Of a stretch of DNA of 64,000 bases, positions 1 to 10,700 are shown piece by piece. The notes under the pieces were generated by a model. It did not search any database and was not told where the DNA came from. It worked only from the letters and a program-made list of their open reading frames with translations. The stretch is taken from assembly GCF_001399755.1 (NCBI RefSeq), contig NZ_LJCP01000006.1, forward strand, positions 248,001-312,000, in the 5' to 3' direction. The stretch comes from Thiohalorhabdus denitrificans. Lineage in GTDB: Bacteria; Pseudomonadota; Gammaproteobacteria; Thiohalorhabdales; Thiohalorhabdaceae. How positions within the stretch are numbered: position 1 is the first letter of the stretch; every line of letters begins with the position of its first letter. Position numbers and translations under genes: made by a program.

Positions 1-854
1 ACAACACCAAGTGGAAGGACGCGCCCATCATCACGCCCGCCAAGGAGCAGCGGGGCGTGCACGGCCGCTACCTCCACTACGGTGTGCGCGAGTTCGGCAT
101 GGCCGCCATCATGAACGGCATCAGCCTGCATCGCGGCTACCGGCCCTACGGCGGCACCTTCCTGATCTTCTCCGACTACATGCGCAACGGCATCCGCATG
201 TCGGCGCTCATGCACCAGCCGGTGACCTACGTGTTCACCCACGATTCCATCGGCCTGGGCGAGGACGGCCCCACCCACCAGCCCGTGGAGCAGGTCTCCA
301 GCCTGCGGGCCATCCCGGGCGTGCACGTGTTCCGCCCCGCCGACGCCGTGGAGACTGCGGTGGGCTGGAAGCTGGCCCTTGGCAGCGGTGACCACCCCTA
401 CGCCCTGGTCCTCACCCGGCAGAAGACCGGTGCCCTGGACCACACCGACGAGACCGTGGCCAACATCGCCAAGGGCGGCTACGTTGTCTCCGAGGCCGAG
501 GGCGGCAGCCCCGAGGGCATCCTGCTGGCCTCCGGCTCCGAGGTGGACCTGGCCCTGAAGGCGCAGGCCGAGCTGGCCAGCCAGGGCAAGAAGGTCCGGG
601 TGGTGTCCATGCCCTGCATGGAGCTGTTCGAGGCCCAGGACGAGGCGTACAAGCAGTCCGTGCTGCCCGACTCCGTTTCCAAGCGGGTGGCCGTGGAGGC
701 CGGACAGCCCATGAGCTGGTACCGCTACGTGGGCCGGGACGGCAAGGCCATCGGCATGGAGCGCTTCGGCGAATCCGCCCCGGGCGACACCCTGTTCGAG
801 AAGTTCGGCTTCGTGCCCGCGACCGTGGTGAGCGCCTACAACGACCTGGGCTGA
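1..854 (+). CDS. tkt: Transketolase, 3' part
   Basis: C-terminal part of transketolase, the thiamine-diphosphate enzyme moving two-carbon units between sugar phosphates in the Calvin cycle and pentose phosphate pathway. The gene enters from the left edge; the first whole codon starts at base 3 and about 283 residues are visible. The motif [20 protein letters not shown] carries the conserved glutamate (in GVRE) that activates the cofactor, and [15 protein letters not shown] is the family substrate/cofactor stretch. The rest is the usual C-terminal domain. GAPDH follows 60 bases downstream, so it heads a carbon-metabolism cluster. Identity is secure; the start cannot be judged. Confidence 0.96.
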   Translation, partial: NTKWKDAPIITPAKEQRGVHGRYLHYGVREFGMAAIMNGISLHRGYRPYGGTFLIFSDYMRNGIRMSALMHQPVTYVFTHDSIGLGEDGPTHQPVEQVSSLRAIPGVHVFRPADAVETAVGWKLALGSGDHPYALVLTRQKTGALDHTDETVANIAKGGYVVSEAEGGSPEGILLASGSEVDLALKAQAELASQGKKVRVVSMPCMELFEAQDEAYKQSVLPDSVSKRVAVEAGQPMSWYRYVGRDGKAIGMERFGESAPGDTLFEKFGFVPATVVSAYNDLG

Positions 855-866
855 GCGCGAAGGCCG

Positions 867-882
867 GAACCGAATTCAACGT
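867..882 (+). promoter_or_regulatory. GAATTC-centred motif upstream of gap
   Basis: GAACCGAATTCAACGT lies 32 bases before the GAPDH start. A near copy (GAACGGAATTCTACGT, 14 of 16 identical) lies 36 bases before the class II aldolase start at 4597-4612. The shared core and similar distance suggest a common regulatory or RNA-level site in this cluster. The function is inferred only; two copies may be chance. Confidence 0.3.
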
Positions 883-914
883 ATCAACACTTCGACGTCT
901 GTGGAGGAACGACA

Positions 915-1928
915 ATGAGCATCCGCGTCGCCATTAACGGTTATGGCCGCATCGGCCGCAACGTCCTGCGCGCCATCTACGAAGCCGGCCGGAACAACGA
1001 GGTCCAGGTGGTGGCCCTCAACGATCTCGGCGATGCCGAGACCAACGCCTACCTGACCCGCCACGACACCGTGCACGGCAAGTTCCCCGGCACCGTCGAG
1101 GTGGAGGGCGACAACCTGGTGGTGAACGGCGACAAGATCTCCGTGCTCGCCGAGCGCGACCCCACCAAGCTGCCCTGGGGCGACATGGACGTGGACGTCG
1201 TCATGGAGTGCACCGGCCTGTTCACCGACCGCGACAAGGCGGCCATGCACCTCGAGGCCGGCGCCAAGAAGGTGCTCGTGTCCGCCCCCGCCAAGGGCGA
1301 GGACCTCACCGTGGTGTACGGCGTGAACCAGGACATGATCGACCCGGACAAGCACCAGGTGGTCTCCAACGCCTCCTGCACCACCAACTGCCTGGCGCCG
1401 CTGGTCAAGCCGCTGCACGAGAAGATCGGCGTGAAGCACGGCCTGATGACCACCATCCACAGCTACACCAACGACCAGGTGCTGATCGACGTCTACCACA
1501 GCGACCTGCGCCGGGCCCGTTCCGCGACCCAGTCGCAGATCCCCACCAAGACCGGCGCCGCCGCCGCGGTGGGTAAGGTGCTGCCGGACCTGAACGGCAA
1601 GCTGGACGGTTTCGCCGTGCGCGTGCCGACCACCAACGTCTCCTTCGTGGACCTGACCTTCCAGGCCAACCGCAGCACCTCCGTGGACGAGATCAACGAC
1701 ACCCTGAAGGCGGCCTCCGAGAGCCAGCTCAAGGGCATCCTGGGCTACAACGACGAGCCCCTGGTCTCCCACGACTTCAACCATGACCCCCGCTCCTCCA
1801 TCTACGAGGCGCCCCTGACCCGCATGATCGAGGGCGACTTCATCAAGGTGACCTCCTGGTACGACAACGAGTGGGGCTTCTCCAACCGGATGATCGACAC
1901 CGCTCAGGCCCTGATGGGCGGCAAGTAA
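915..1928 (+). CDS. gap: Type I glyceraldehyde-3-phosphate dehydrogenase
   Basis: Interconverts glyceraldehyde 3-phosphate and 1,3-bisphosphoglycerate in glycolysis and the Calvin cycle. The protein is 337 residues, normal for the family. The N-terminal NGYGRIGR motif (about residues 8-15) is the Rossmann nucleotide-binding loop, and SNASCTTNC carries the catalytic cysteine at residue 155. The start is supported by a GGAGG-type ribosome site (about 902-906). It lies between tkt and pgk, the standard cbb-type arrangement. The residue after the second beta strand (ALNDL) gives no clear NAD versus NADP preference. Confidence 0.97.
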   Translation: MSIRVAINGYGRIGRNVLRAIYEAGRNNEVQVVALNDLGDAETNAYLTRHDTVHGKFPGTVEVEGDNLVVNGDKISVLAERDPTKLPWGDMDVDVVMECTGLFTDRDKAAMHLEAGAKKVLVSAPAKGEDLTVVYGVNQDMIDPDKHQVVSNASCTTNCLAPLVKPLHEKIGVKHGLMTTIHSYTNDQVLIDVYHSDLRRARSATQSQIPTKTGAAAAVGKVLPDLNGKLDGFAVRVPTTNVSFVDLTFQANRSTSVDEINDTLKAASESQLKGILGYNDEPLVSHDFNHDPRSSIYEAPLTRMIEGDFIKVTSWYDNEWGFSNRMIDTAQALMGGK

Positions 1929-1942
1929 GGGAGCGCGTCCGC

Positions 1943-3136
1943 ATGAGCATCATTCGGATGACGGATCTGGACCTGCGCGGCAAGCGGGTCCTGATCCGGG
2001 AGGATCTCAACGTCCCCCAGGACGATGACGGGAGCATCACCGATGCCACCCGCATCGAGGCCAGCCTGCCCACCATCCAGAAGGCCATGGAGATGGGCGG
2101 CAAGGTCCTGCTGATGGCCCACCTGGGTCGGCCCAAGGGCGAGCGGAACGCCAAGTACTCCCTCGCTCCCGTGGCCAAGCGCCTGGGCGAGCTGCTGGGC
2201 ACCGAGGTGCCCCTGATCGAGGACTGGTACGACCAGGTCCCGGCGGAGGTGGAGAACCTGGGCGAGGGTCAGGTGGCCCTGCTGGAGAACGTCCGCTTCC
2301 ACCCGGGGGACACGGAGAACGACGAGGCCTTCTCCAAGCAGATGGCGGCGCTGTGCGACGTCTACGTCAACGACGCCTTCGGCACGGCCCACCGGGCGCA
2401 GGCCTCCACCCACGGGGTGGCCAAGCACGCCCCGGTGGCCGCCGCCGGCCCGCTGCTGGCCAAGGAGATCGACAGCCTCACCGCCGCCCTGGAGAACCCC
2501 AAGCGGCCCCTGGTGGCCATCGTCGGCGGCGCCAAGGTCTCCGGCAAGCTGGAGGTGCTGAAGGCGCTCACCGACAAGGTGGACCAGCTCATCGTCGGCG
2601 GTGGCATCGCCAACACCTTCCTGCTCGCCGAGGGCCGCAACATCGGCGGCTCCCTGGCCGAGCCGGACCTGGTGGACGAGGCCAAGGGCGTGATCGAGGC
2701 GTGCCGGAACAAGGGCGCCGATGTGCCCCTGCCCACCGACGTGGTGGTGGCCAAGGAGTTCGCCGCGGAGGCCCCGGTGCGCACCTGCGCCGTGGAGGAC
2801 GTGCAGGACGACGAGATGATCCTGGACGTGGGCCCCGACACGGCGGCCCGCTTCGCGGAGATCGTGAAGGGCGCCGGCACCATCCTGTGGAACGGTCCCC
2901 TGGGCGCCTTCGAGCTGCCCAAGTGCGCCGAGGGCACCAAGACCCTGGCCCACGCCATCGCCGACAGCGAGGGCTTCAGCGCCGCCGGCGGCGGGGACAC
3001 CCTGGCGGCCATCGCCATGACGGGGATCACCGAGCGGATCTCCTACATCTCTACCGGTGGTGGTGCCTTCCTGGAATGGGTGGAGGGCAAGAAGCTGCCG
3101 GCCATTGCCATTCTTGAGGAGAGGGCGGCCGAATAG
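1943..3136 (+). CDS. pgk: Phosphoglycerate kinase
   Basis: Transfers phosphate between ATP and 3-phosphoglycerate; in carbon fixation it consumes ATP to make 1,3-bisphosphoglycerate. The protein is 397 residues. The N-terminus ([20 protein letters not shown]) is typical, with the RxDLN-like stretch, the GRP loop near residue 60, and a C-terminal nucleotide-binding domain with GGGDT. The frame is open further upstream, but ATG 1943 is preferred because it begins the conserved fold and has AGGGAG just upstream. It starts 14 bases after gap and ends 2 bases before pyk, so gap-pgk-pyk are probably co-transcribed. Confidence 0.97.
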   Translation: MSIIRMTDLDLRGKRVLIREDLNVPQDDDGSITDATRIEASLPTIQKAMEMGGKVLLMAHLGRPKGERNAKYSLAPVAKRLGELLGTEVPLIEDWYDQVPAEVENLGEGQVALLENVRFHPGDTENDEAFSKQMAALCDVYVNDAFGTAHRAQASTHGVAKHAPVAAAGPLLAKEIDSLTAALENPKRPLVAIVGGAKVSGKLEVLKALTDKVDQLIVGGGIANTFLLAEGRNIGGSLAEPDLVDEAKGVIEACRNKGADVPLPTDVVVAKEFAAEAPVRTCAVEDVQDDEMILDVGPDTAARFAEIVKGAGTILWNGPLGAFELPKCAEGTKTLAHAIADSEGFSAAGGGDTLAAIAMTGITERISYISTGGGAFLEWVEGKKLPAIAILEERAAE

Positions 3137-3138
3137 GC

Positions 3139-4581
3139 ATGAGGCGAACTAAGATCGTCGCGACACTCGGGCCGGCCACCGACGCGCCGGGAGCCCTCGA
3201 TCGCATGATCGAGGCGGGGGTGGATGTGTTCCGCCTCAACTTCTCCCACGGCGAGTCCTCCGACCACGTCCGGCGGGCCCAGGAGGTCCGTTCGCGGGCG
3301 CAGGCCCACAGCCGGACCATCGGTGTCCTGGCGGACATCCAGGGCCCCAAGCTCCGCATCGGCCGCTTCGAGAACGGCGCCGTGGAGCTGGAGGAGGGCC
3401 AGCAGTTCATCCTGGACACCTTCACGGAGCTCGGCGACGAGAACCGCGTGGGGGTCACTTACAAGCGCCTCCCCGACGACGTCGAGCGGGGCGCCACCCT
3501 GTTGCTCAACGATGGCCTGGTGGCCGTCTGGGTGGAGGAGGTCCGCGGCCAGGAGATCATCGGCCGGGTGGTCAAGGGCGGCACCCTGTCCGACAACAAG
3601 GGGCTCAACCGGGCGGGAGGCGGACTCACCGCCCAGGCCCTTACGGAGAAGGACCGCCGGGACATCCACACGGTAGCCGAGATCGGCGCCGACTACCTCG
3701 CGGTCTCGTTCCCGCGTTCGGCGGACGATCTCAACAAGGCCCGCGAGCTGCTGGAGAAGGCCGGGGGCCATGCCCGGATCCTGGCCAAGATCGAGCGTCC
3801 CGAGGCGGTGGCCGCCATCGACGAGATCATCGACGCCAGCGACGCCATCATGGTGGCCCGCGGCGACCTCGGCCTGGAGATCGGCGACGCCGCCGTGCCG
3901 CCGGTGCAGAAGCGCATCATCCGGCGGGCGCGCATGGCCAACAAGGCCGTGATCACCGCCACGCAGATGATGGAGTCCATGACCCACGCGCCCATCCCCA
4001 CCCGGGCGGAGGTCTCGGACGTGGCCAACGCGGTGCTCGACGGCACCGACGCGGTGATGCTCTCCGGGGAGACCGCTACCGGCGACTACCCCGTGGAGGC
4101 CGCCGGGGCCATGGATCGGGTGTGCCGGGAAACGGAGCGCTCGGCCTTCGAGGAGGACCCCAGCGCGCTGACCGGTTTCGGCACCGAAACGGCCCGGAGC
4201 GTGGACGAGTCCATCGCCCAGTCGGCCCTGGCCATCTCCAACAAGCTGGAGATCTCCGCCATCGCCGCCTTCACCACCAGCGGCCGGACCGCGCTGTGGA
4301 TGTCGCGGGGCGGCACGCGGGCGCCCATCTACGCCCTGTCGCCGAACCAGCGCACCCGGCGCCAGGTGACCATGTACCGCGGGGTGTACCCGATCAGCTT
4401 CCCCATCGATCCGGAGAAGCACACCCCCCGCGAGCTCATCGTCACCGCCGAGGCCGAGCTGCGCCGCCAGGGCGCGGTGCGCGAGGGCGATATGATGATC
4501 CTCACCCTCGGCGAGCCGCTGGGCGAGGAAGGCTCCACCAACACCGTGAAGGTGGTGCGGGTCGGCGAGACGACCGCCTAG
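3139..4581 (+). CDS. pyk: Pyruvate kinase
   Basis: Converts phosphoenolpyruvate and ADP to pyruvate and ATP. It has 480 residues, the standard size. Family signatures are visible: KIVATLGPA at the N-terminus, RLNFSHG, the barrel motifs MVARGDLGLEI and ITATQMMESM, and a C-terminal regulatory domain from about residue 350. ATG follows the pgk stop by two bases, indicating translational coupling. It links the lower Calvin/glycolytic segment to pyruvate. Nothing in the sequence shows which effector it uses. Confidence 0.97.
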   Translation: MRRTKIVATLGPATDAPGALDRMIEAGVDVFRLNFSHGESSDHVRRAQEVRSRAQAHSRTIGVLADIQGPKLRIGRFENGAVELEEGQQFILDTFTELGDENRVGVTYKRLPDDVERGATLLLNDGLVAVWVEEVRGQEIIGRVVKGGTLSDNKGLNRAGGGLTAQALTEKDRRDIHTVAEIGADYLAVSFPRSADDLNKARELLEKAGGHARILAKIERPEAVAAIDEIIDASDAIMVARGDLGLEIGDAAVPPVQKRIIRRARMANKAVITATQMMESMTHAPIPTRAEVSDVANAVLDGTDAVMLSGETATGDYPVEAAGAMDRVCRETERSAFEEDPSALTGFGTETARSVDESIAQSALAISNKLEISAIAAFTTSGRTALWMSRGGTRAPIYALSPNQRTRRQVTMYRGVYPISFPIDPEKHTPRELIVTAEAELRRQGAVREGDMMILTLGEPLGEEGSTNTVKVVRVGETTA

Positions 4582-4596
4582 CCGGTGGCGGGGCCC

Positions 4597-4612
4597 GAAC
4601 GGAATTCTACGT
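4597..4612 (+). promoter_or_regulatory. GAATTC-centred motif upstream of fba
   Basis: GAACGGAATTCTACGT, the partner of the motif at 867-882, ends 36 bases before the class II aldolase start. It lies in the 67-base gap after pyk, followed by a strong AGGAGG ribosome site (about 4637-4642). It may be a shared regulatory or processing site; the role is not shown. Confidence 0.3.
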
Positions 4613-4648
4613 CGCTAATCCTTTGCATGATCGTATAGGAGGCAACCC

Positions 4649-5713
4649 ATGCCTTTGGTATCGATGCGCCAGCTGCTGGACCATGCCGCCGAGAACGGCT
4701 ACGGCATTCCGGCCTTTAACGTGAACAACCTGGAGCAGGTCCAGGCCATTATGGAAGCCGCCAAGGAGGTGGATTCCCCGGTGATCATGCAGGGCTCCGC
4801 GGGTGCCCGCAATTACGCCGGTGAGCCGTTCCTGCGCCACCTCATCCAGGCGGCCGTGGAGCAGTATCCCGAGATCCCCATCGTCATGCACCAGGACCAC
4901 GGTGCCAGCCCGGCGGTGTGCCAGCGCTCCATCCGCTCCGGCTTCACCTCCGTGATGATGGACGGCTCCCTGGAGGCCGACGGCAAGACCCCCGCCTCCT
5001 ACGAGTACAACGCCCGCGTGACCGGCGAGGTCGTGAAATTCGCCCACGCCGTGGGTGTGACCGTCGAGGGTGAGCTGGGCTGCCTGGGCTCCCTGGAGGG
5101 CGGTGCCGGCGAGAAGGAAGACGGCCACGGCGCCGAGGGCGAGCTCTCCATGGACCAGCTCCTCACCGATCCGGAAGAGGCCGCCCAGTTCGTCAAGGAC
5201 ACCCACGTGGACGCCCTCGCGGTGGCCATCGGCACCAGCCACGGCGCCTACAAGTTCACCTCCAAGCCCACCGGCGAGGTGCTGCGGATCGACCGCATCA
5301 AGGAGATCCACGAGCGCATCCCGGACACCCACCTGGTGATGCACGGCTCCAGCTCGGTGCCGCAGGAGTGGCTGGACATCATCAACGAGCACGGCGGTGA
5401 GATTCCCGAGACCTACGGCGTGCCGGTGGAGGAGATCCAGAACGGCATCAAGAGCGGCGTGCGCAAGGTCAACGTGGACACCGACATCCGTCTGGCCATG
5501 ACCGGTGCCGCGCGGAAGCACTTGGCCGAGAACAAGGCCAACTTCGACCCGCGGAAGTTCATGATCGAGGCCCGGAAGGCCGCCAAGCAGATCTGCATGG
5601 ATCGCTACCAGCAGTTCGGCTCCGCCGGTCAGGCTTCCAAGATCAAGGCCGTCGGCGAGGAGGCCATGGTCGCCCGCTACGAGGCCGGCGAGCTGGATCC
5701 CCGGGTGAAGTAA
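4649..5713 (+). CDS. fba: Class II fructose-bisphosphate aldolase (Calvin-cycle type)
   Basis: Zinc-dependent aldolase joining dihydroxyacetone phosphate with glyceraldehyde 3-phosphate or erythrose 4-phosphate. It has 354 residues. The motif MHQDHG (residues 80-85) gives the catalytic aspartate 83 and zinc histidine 84. The later stretches LVMHGSSS and VRKVNVDTD carry the remaining metal and phosphate contacts. The length and style fit the CbbA-like class II subgroup. A perfect AGGAGG stands 6 bases before the ATG. It is the last gene of the cluster, followed by a strong terminator. A class I aldolase of unrelated fold comes next. Confidence 0.96.
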   Translation: MPLVSMRQLLDHAAENGYGIPAFNVNNLEQVQAIMEAAKEVDSPVIMQGSAGARNYAGEPFLRHLIQAAVEQYPEIPIVMHQDHGASPAVCQRSIRSGFTSVMMDGSLEADGKTPASYEYNARVTGEVVKFAHAVGVTVEGELGCLGSLEGGAGEKEDGHGAEGELSMDQLLTDPEEAAQFVKDTHVDALAVAIGTSHGAYKFTSKPTGEVLRIDRIKEIHERIPDTHLVMHGSSSVPQEWLDIINEHGGEIPETYGVPVEEIQNGIKSGVRKVNVDTDIRLAMTGAARKHLAENKANFDPRKFMIEARKAAKQICMDRYQQFGSAGQASKIKAVGEEAMVARYEAGELDPRVK

Positions 5714-5740
5714 CCCGCCTGCGGGAACAGACGAGCCAGG

Positions 5741-5770
5741 AAAGGCCCGGCGAACGCCGGGCCTTTTTTA
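5741..5770 (+). terminator. Rho-independent terminator after fba
   Basis: Twelve-base arms (5741-5752 and 5755-5766) form a GC-rich hairpin with a tiny loop, running into a T-rich tract. It lies 27 bases after the aldolase stop and ends the tkt-gap-pgk-pyk-fba unit. Confidence 0.9.
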
Positions 5771-5963
5771 TTGGTCCCCTTACCCTTTCCCCATCCAAAA
5801 GGCCTTTTGGCCAATTCTTGACCGGGATGGATTCCAGGACCGATCCCGCCCCGAATATTTCTTGAAGGTCCGACGAAGCATCCCAACGTGATTTAGAGGT
5901 CCGTAGCCATCGGTTGCAGGGCGCCGGCGCGGTTTCCTCCCGGGGCCGAGGAGCCGTGTCCCT

Positions 5964-6028
5964 GGACAGGAACCCGCTGTCCGGTTCCCGGGAACAACCG
6001 GGGCCCAGTGTGCGTCCAATCCGATTGG
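5964..6028 (+). promoter_or_regulatory. Cluster of palindromes upstream of class I aldolase
   Basis: Three inverted repeats lie in a row: GGACAG/CTGTCC around a 7-base loop (5964-5982), a perfect 12-base palindrome GTTCCCGGGAAC (5984-5995), and CCAATC/GATTGG (6016-6028). They lie 52-116 bases before the class I aldolase start, in an otherwise gene-free stretch (5771-6079). They could be operators or a structured leader. No convincing -35/-10 pair was found next to them. Confidence 0.35.
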
Positions 6029-6079
6029 CTCCGATACATCCAACCGGTTAGACCAAGCCCACGAAGGGAGGTCGGGACC

Positions 6080-7126
6080 ATGGCGCATTACCCCTGGAAG
6101 CACGCCGAGGAGCTGAAGCAGACCGCCCAGTCCATGGTGGCCAATTACAAGGGCATCCTGGCGGCGGACGAGTCCAACCGGACGGCGACTAAGCGCCTGG
6201 AGGAGGTGGGCATCGAGTCCACCGAGGAGAGCCGGCGCAAGTACCGCCAGCTCTTGTTTACCGCTCCGGACATCGACAAATACATCAGCGGGGTGATCCT
6301 TTTCGAAGAGACTATCCGGCAGAAGGATGACGGCGGCACCCCCTTCCCCGAGCTGTTAAAGGGCCGGGGCATCATCCCCGGCATCAAGGTGGACACTGGT
6401 GCCAAGCCCCTGGCCGGCTCCCCCGACGAGAAGGTCACCGAAGGCCTCGACGGCCTACGGGAGCGCCTGGCCGAGTATTACGAGATGGGCGCCCGATTCT
6501 CCAAGTGGCGGGCGGTGATCACGGTCGGCGACGGCATGCCCACCCGCCAGTGCATGGAGGCCAACGCCCACGCGCTTGCCCGGTACTCCGCACTGTGCCA
6601 GGAGAACGGCCTGGTACCCATCGTGGAGCCGGAAGTGCTGATCAACGGCAGCCACGACATCGACACCTGCGAGGCGGTCACCGAGGAAAACCTGCGCATG
6701 GTTTTCAACGAGCTGTACCGCCACAACGTCATGCCCGAGGGCACGGTGCTGAAGACCTCCATGGTGATCTCCGGCCTGGACGCCCCCAGCCGCGCCGGCG
6801 TGGAGGAGGTGGCCGAACGCACCGTGCAGACCCTGGAGCGGGTGGTGCCGCCGGCCCTGGGCGGCGTGGTGTTCCTCTCCGGCGGCCAGGGCGATGTGGA
6901 GGCTACCCAGCACCTGGACGCCATGAACAAGAAGTACAAGAACCGGGTTCCGTGGCGGCTCACCTTCTCCTACGCCCGGGCCCTGCAGAACCCGGCGCTG
7001 GGCTCCTGGGGCTCCGACATGGCCAACACCGAGCAGGCCCAGAGGGCCTTCGCCTTCCGCGCCAAGCTCAACAGCCTGGCTTCCGAGGGCGAGTACAGCG
7101 AGGACCTGGAGCAGCAAGCCGCCTAA
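6080..7126 (+). CDS. Class I fructose-bisphosphate aldolase
   Basis: Schiff-base aldolase of the animal/plant type, 348 residues. The N-terminal stretch with GILAADES, the LKTSMV segment bearing the Schiff-base lysine, and VVFLSGGQGDVEAT with the phosphate-binding loop are diagnostic. ATG 6080 is chosen over upstream in-frame codons because AAGGGAGG (6064-6071) is well placed and the family N-terminus begins here. It directly follows the class II enzyme but has its own leader and terminator, so the two aldolases are probably controlled separately. Autotrophic proteobacteria sometimes carry both. Confidence 0.95.
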   Translation: MAHYPWKHAEELKQTAQSMVANYKGILAADESNRTATKRLEEVGIESTEESRRKYRQLLFTAPDIDKYISGVILFEETIRQKDDGGTPFPELLKGRGIIPGIKVDTGAKPLAGSPDEKVTEGLDGLRERLAEYYEMGARFSKWRAVITVGDGMPTRQCMEANAHALARYSALCQENGLVPIVEPEVLINGSHDIDTCEAVTEENLRMVFNELYRHNVMPEGTVLKTSMVISGLDAPSRAGVEEVAERTVQTLERVVPPALGGVVFLSGGQGDVEATQHLDAMNKKYKNRVPWRLTFSYARALQNPALGSWGSDMANTEQAQRAFAFRAKLNSLASEGEYSEDLEQQAA

Positions 7127-7143
7127 ACCTCTCCGGTCCTTCC

Positions 7144-7180
7144 CGAAAAAGCCCCGCCCATGTAGCGGGGCTTTTTTCGG
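7144..7180 (+). terminator. Rho-independent terminator after class I aldolase
   Basis: Arms GAAAAAGCCCCGC and GCGGGGCTTTTTTC enclose an 8-base loop and end in a T-run, 18 bases after the stop codon. The A-run on the left arm would let it work in both directions. Confidence 0.9.
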
Positions 7181-7360
7181 TTCCTCCCCCGGACCATTCC
7201 GGAAAAGGAGCCCGGAATCAGGGCATCAAAATCCTCCAAACCCTTCCCAAGGATCCATCGTTCTTCTTCCTTTCCCGCAGCCCGCGTGCCCAGACCGAGC
7301 CGCCAAAGCCTCATCAGCCCGTTGAGATACCGACATAGAGCCTCATTGACCAAATGGTTG

Positions 7361-7390
7361 TTGACAAACCTGTCCGGGCCCTGCTATTTA
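7361..7390 (+). promoter_or_regulatory. Candidate sigma-70 promoter for the RHS gene
   Basis: TTGACA (7361-7366, perfect consensus) and TATTTA (7385-7390) are separated by 18 bases in an AT-richer patch. If used, it gives a leader of about 300 bases before the RHS start at 7705. The rest of 7181-7704 holds no supported gene. Confidence 0.45.
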
Positions 7391-7639
7391 TCTCCCTGTT
7401 TCTGAAGGGGCTTGGTGTCCGGGTAGGGGAAGCCCGGGCGCCGGAAAAGGGGGAAAACATGGAAACGCCAGCCGGTATCCAGCTGGCCCCGATGCGTCGG
7501 GGTCGGAGTCTGCTGACGGCCCCGCCGCGCTGTCTTCGGCGCCCCACCACGCCCCCGTCCCGGCTCCCCTTCCGCCTTTTCGGCGCTCTGTCCGCCGTTC
7601 GCAGAGCCCTGGGCGCTCCGATTTTTACCATTAAGAAAT

Positions 7640-7651
7640 CCAAACGTTTGG
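7640..7651. promoter_or_regulatory. Perfect 12-base palindrome upstream of RHS gene
   Basis: CCAAACGTTTGG lies 53 bases before the RHS start, in an AT-rich patch of an otherwise GC-rich leader. It could be an operator; no regulator gene is adjacent. Confidence 0.3.
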
Positions 7652-7704
7652 TCTCTAAGAACGCCGACCGGCCCCTCACCCCGACCCGACCCGGAGCACG
7701 CACC

Positions 7705-10700
7705 ATGCCCCGCATCGCCGCCGTCCTGGCCCTACTCCTCCTCCCCAATCTGGCCCAGGCGGCCTACAGCTGCGATCCGGGCGGTTGGATCACCACCATC
7801 GGCTTCGAGGCGGTGGCCAAGGAAGAACCCCGGGGCCCGGACACCCCCATCGAATACTATTTCGCCACCCTGGAATGCCGAGGCGGGATGGTCGGCCGCA
7901 TCGTTCACACCAGCGTGCTCATGACCCCCAACCAGGTCGCCGAGGGCGCGGGGGGCGCCATCGACACCTACAACACCCGCGGCCTAGCCACCTCCTGCCA
8001 AACCGCCTTCTACTTCGTCCACAAGTACTACGAAGGCACGGTCACCAACAGCCTGGACGGCCAGCTGGTGACCGTGGACTTCGCCGACAGCCCCTACCCC
8101 GTGGGGGAGATCAGCGAGGCCCCCTTCAACGACACCTTCACCGGCGGCTTCGAGGCCCAGGGCTGCGGGGAGTGCCCGGCCGGGGAAAGCGTCACCGCCA
8201 CCGTCGAGGAAATGCACGACGGCTGCTACAAGGGCTGCGAAGTCACCGACCTCTACCCCACCAAGGAGAACGAATGGGTGCGCACCCTGGAAGGGGAGTA
8301 CACCGGAGACACCTGCGAGGACACCGAGGCGGACGGCGATTCGGACAAGATGTACGCCTGCGCCATCAATGGCGGGGGACCGGATACCAGCACCGACAAC
8401 CCGATCAACTTCGCAACCGGCAACAAGTTCTTCATCGAAAGCGATTACCGCGGCAGCGGCGCCTTTCCCATCACCTTCACCCGCACTTACAACAGCTACG
8501 ACCTCGGCTGGCGCTTCGCCTACACCCAGCGTATCGAGCGGGAGGACGAAGACACCGTCCTCGCGCGCCGGCCCGACGGCCGGACCTTCGCCTTCCGGCG
8601 GGACAACGGCGGGTGGCACCCCGACCCCGACGTCACCGCCCGCCTGCGGCGCCTGACCGCCGATGACGAGCACGGCCCCGGCTGGGTCTACATCCGCCCC
8701 GACCACACCCGCGAACGCTACGACGGCCAGGGCCGCCTCACCGCCCTCCAAAACCCCCAGGGGAAGGAGCAGACCCTATCCTACGCGGAGACCGCCGGCG
8801 GCCCGCAGGTCACCGTCACCGACCCCCACGGCCAGGAGCTCCGGATCGCCCTGAACCCCGCGGGCACCCTCCCGGAGCGCATCACCGATGCTCGGGGCCG
8901 CACCACCGAATACCACTACAAAGACGGCCTCATCCTCACCCGGGTGGACCACCCGGACGGCACCGCCACCGAATACCTGTACGAAGACCCCGAACGCCCC
9001 TGGCTGATCACCGGCGTCCTCGACGAGAACGGCGACCGCAGCCGCCGCGTGGAATACGACGACCAGGGCCGCGCCATCGCCAGCGAGCGGGGCGGCGGGG
9101 CCGAGCGGGTGGAAGTGCGCTACGAGGGGGACGACACCACCACCCTCACCAATGCCCTCGGCAAGCGCACCACCTACCGCTTCGAGACCCTCCACGGCGT
9201 CAAGAAGATCATCCAGGAGCAAAGCCGGGCCACCGCCCACACCGAAGCCACCACCCGGGACTACGCCTACGACGCCAACGGCTACCTCATCGCCGAGACC
9301 GACGCCAAGGGGCACAGCACCTACTACACCCGCGACGAAAACGGCCTGGAGCTGTCCCGCACCGAGGCCCTCGGGGAGCCCGCCGAGCGCACCGTCACCA
9401 CCCAATGGGACACCGACCTACGCAAGCCCCGCGTGGTCACCGAAGGCGACCTCGAGACCCGCTACACCTACGACGACGAAGGCCGCACCGTCTCGCGCAC
9501 GGAGACCGACCTCACCACCGGCGCAACCCGCACCACCCGCTACACCTACACCGCCGACGGCCGCCTGAAAACCGTCGACGGCCCCCGCGACGACGTCGCC
9601 GACGTCACCACCTACCGCTACGACGCCGCCGGCCGCCTGAGCCGGGTCACAAACGCGGCCGGCCACACCACCGAGATCGTCGAGCGCGACGGCCTCGGCC
9701 GCCCCACGCTCATCCGCGACCCCAATGGCCTGGAGACGGCCATGGCCTACGACGGCCGCGGCCGCCTCGTCGAGCGCAGTGTGGGGGGAGAGACCACCGC
9801 CCTGGAATACGACGACGCCGGCAACCTCGTTCGGGTCACCGAGCCCGGTGGCGCCACCCTGGAATACACCTACGACGCCGCCGGCCGCGTCACCGCCCTC
9901 CGCGACGGCGAAGGCAACCGCATCGAATACACGCTCGACGCCGCCGGAAACCGCACCGAGGAGCGGATCTACGACGATACCGGCAGCCTGGCCCGCATCC
10001 ACAAGCGCGCCTTCGACGCCTTGAGCCGGACCCTCAAGAGCATCGGCGCCCGGGGCCAGACTACCCGCCACGCCTACGACGCCAACGGCAACCGCACCCG
10101 CACCACCGACCCCCTCGGCCGCGTGCACCGCAACGCCTACGACGCCCTGAACCGCCTCCTCGAACAGACCGATCCCCTGGGCGGGGAAACCCGGTACGAC
10201 CACGACGACCAGGATCGGGTCACCGCCGTCACCGACCCCAACGGCAACACCACCACCTACGAATACAACGCCTTCGGCGACCGGGTGGAACGGACCAGCC
10301 CCGACACCGGCACCACCACCTACGAATACGACGCGGCCGGCAACCTCGTGGCCGAGACCGACGCCAAGGGCCAGACCACCACCCACACCTACGACGCCCT
10401 CAACCGCCGCACCCGGACCGCCTTCGCCGACGGGTCCGAGATCGTCTACACCTACGATTCCGCCGAAAACGGCATCGGCCGCCTGGCCGAAGTCGAAGAC
10501 CCCAGCGGCCGCACCGAATACCAGTACGACGCCCACGGCCGGGGGACCCGGCGCACCCAGACCATCGCCACCGGAAACGGGAGCACCCAGGCGCTGACCA
10601 CCCGCTACGCCTACAACCGCGCCGGCCAGCTTGCCGAGCTCACCTACCCCTCCGGCATGACCGTGGGCTACGCCTACGAGAACGGCAAGATCCGCAAGGT

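Noticed and set aside
7354-7704. N-terminal extension of the RHS protein from ATG 7354
   Set aside because: The extra 117 residues are basic and low-complexity, and would bury the signal peptide that starts at 7705.
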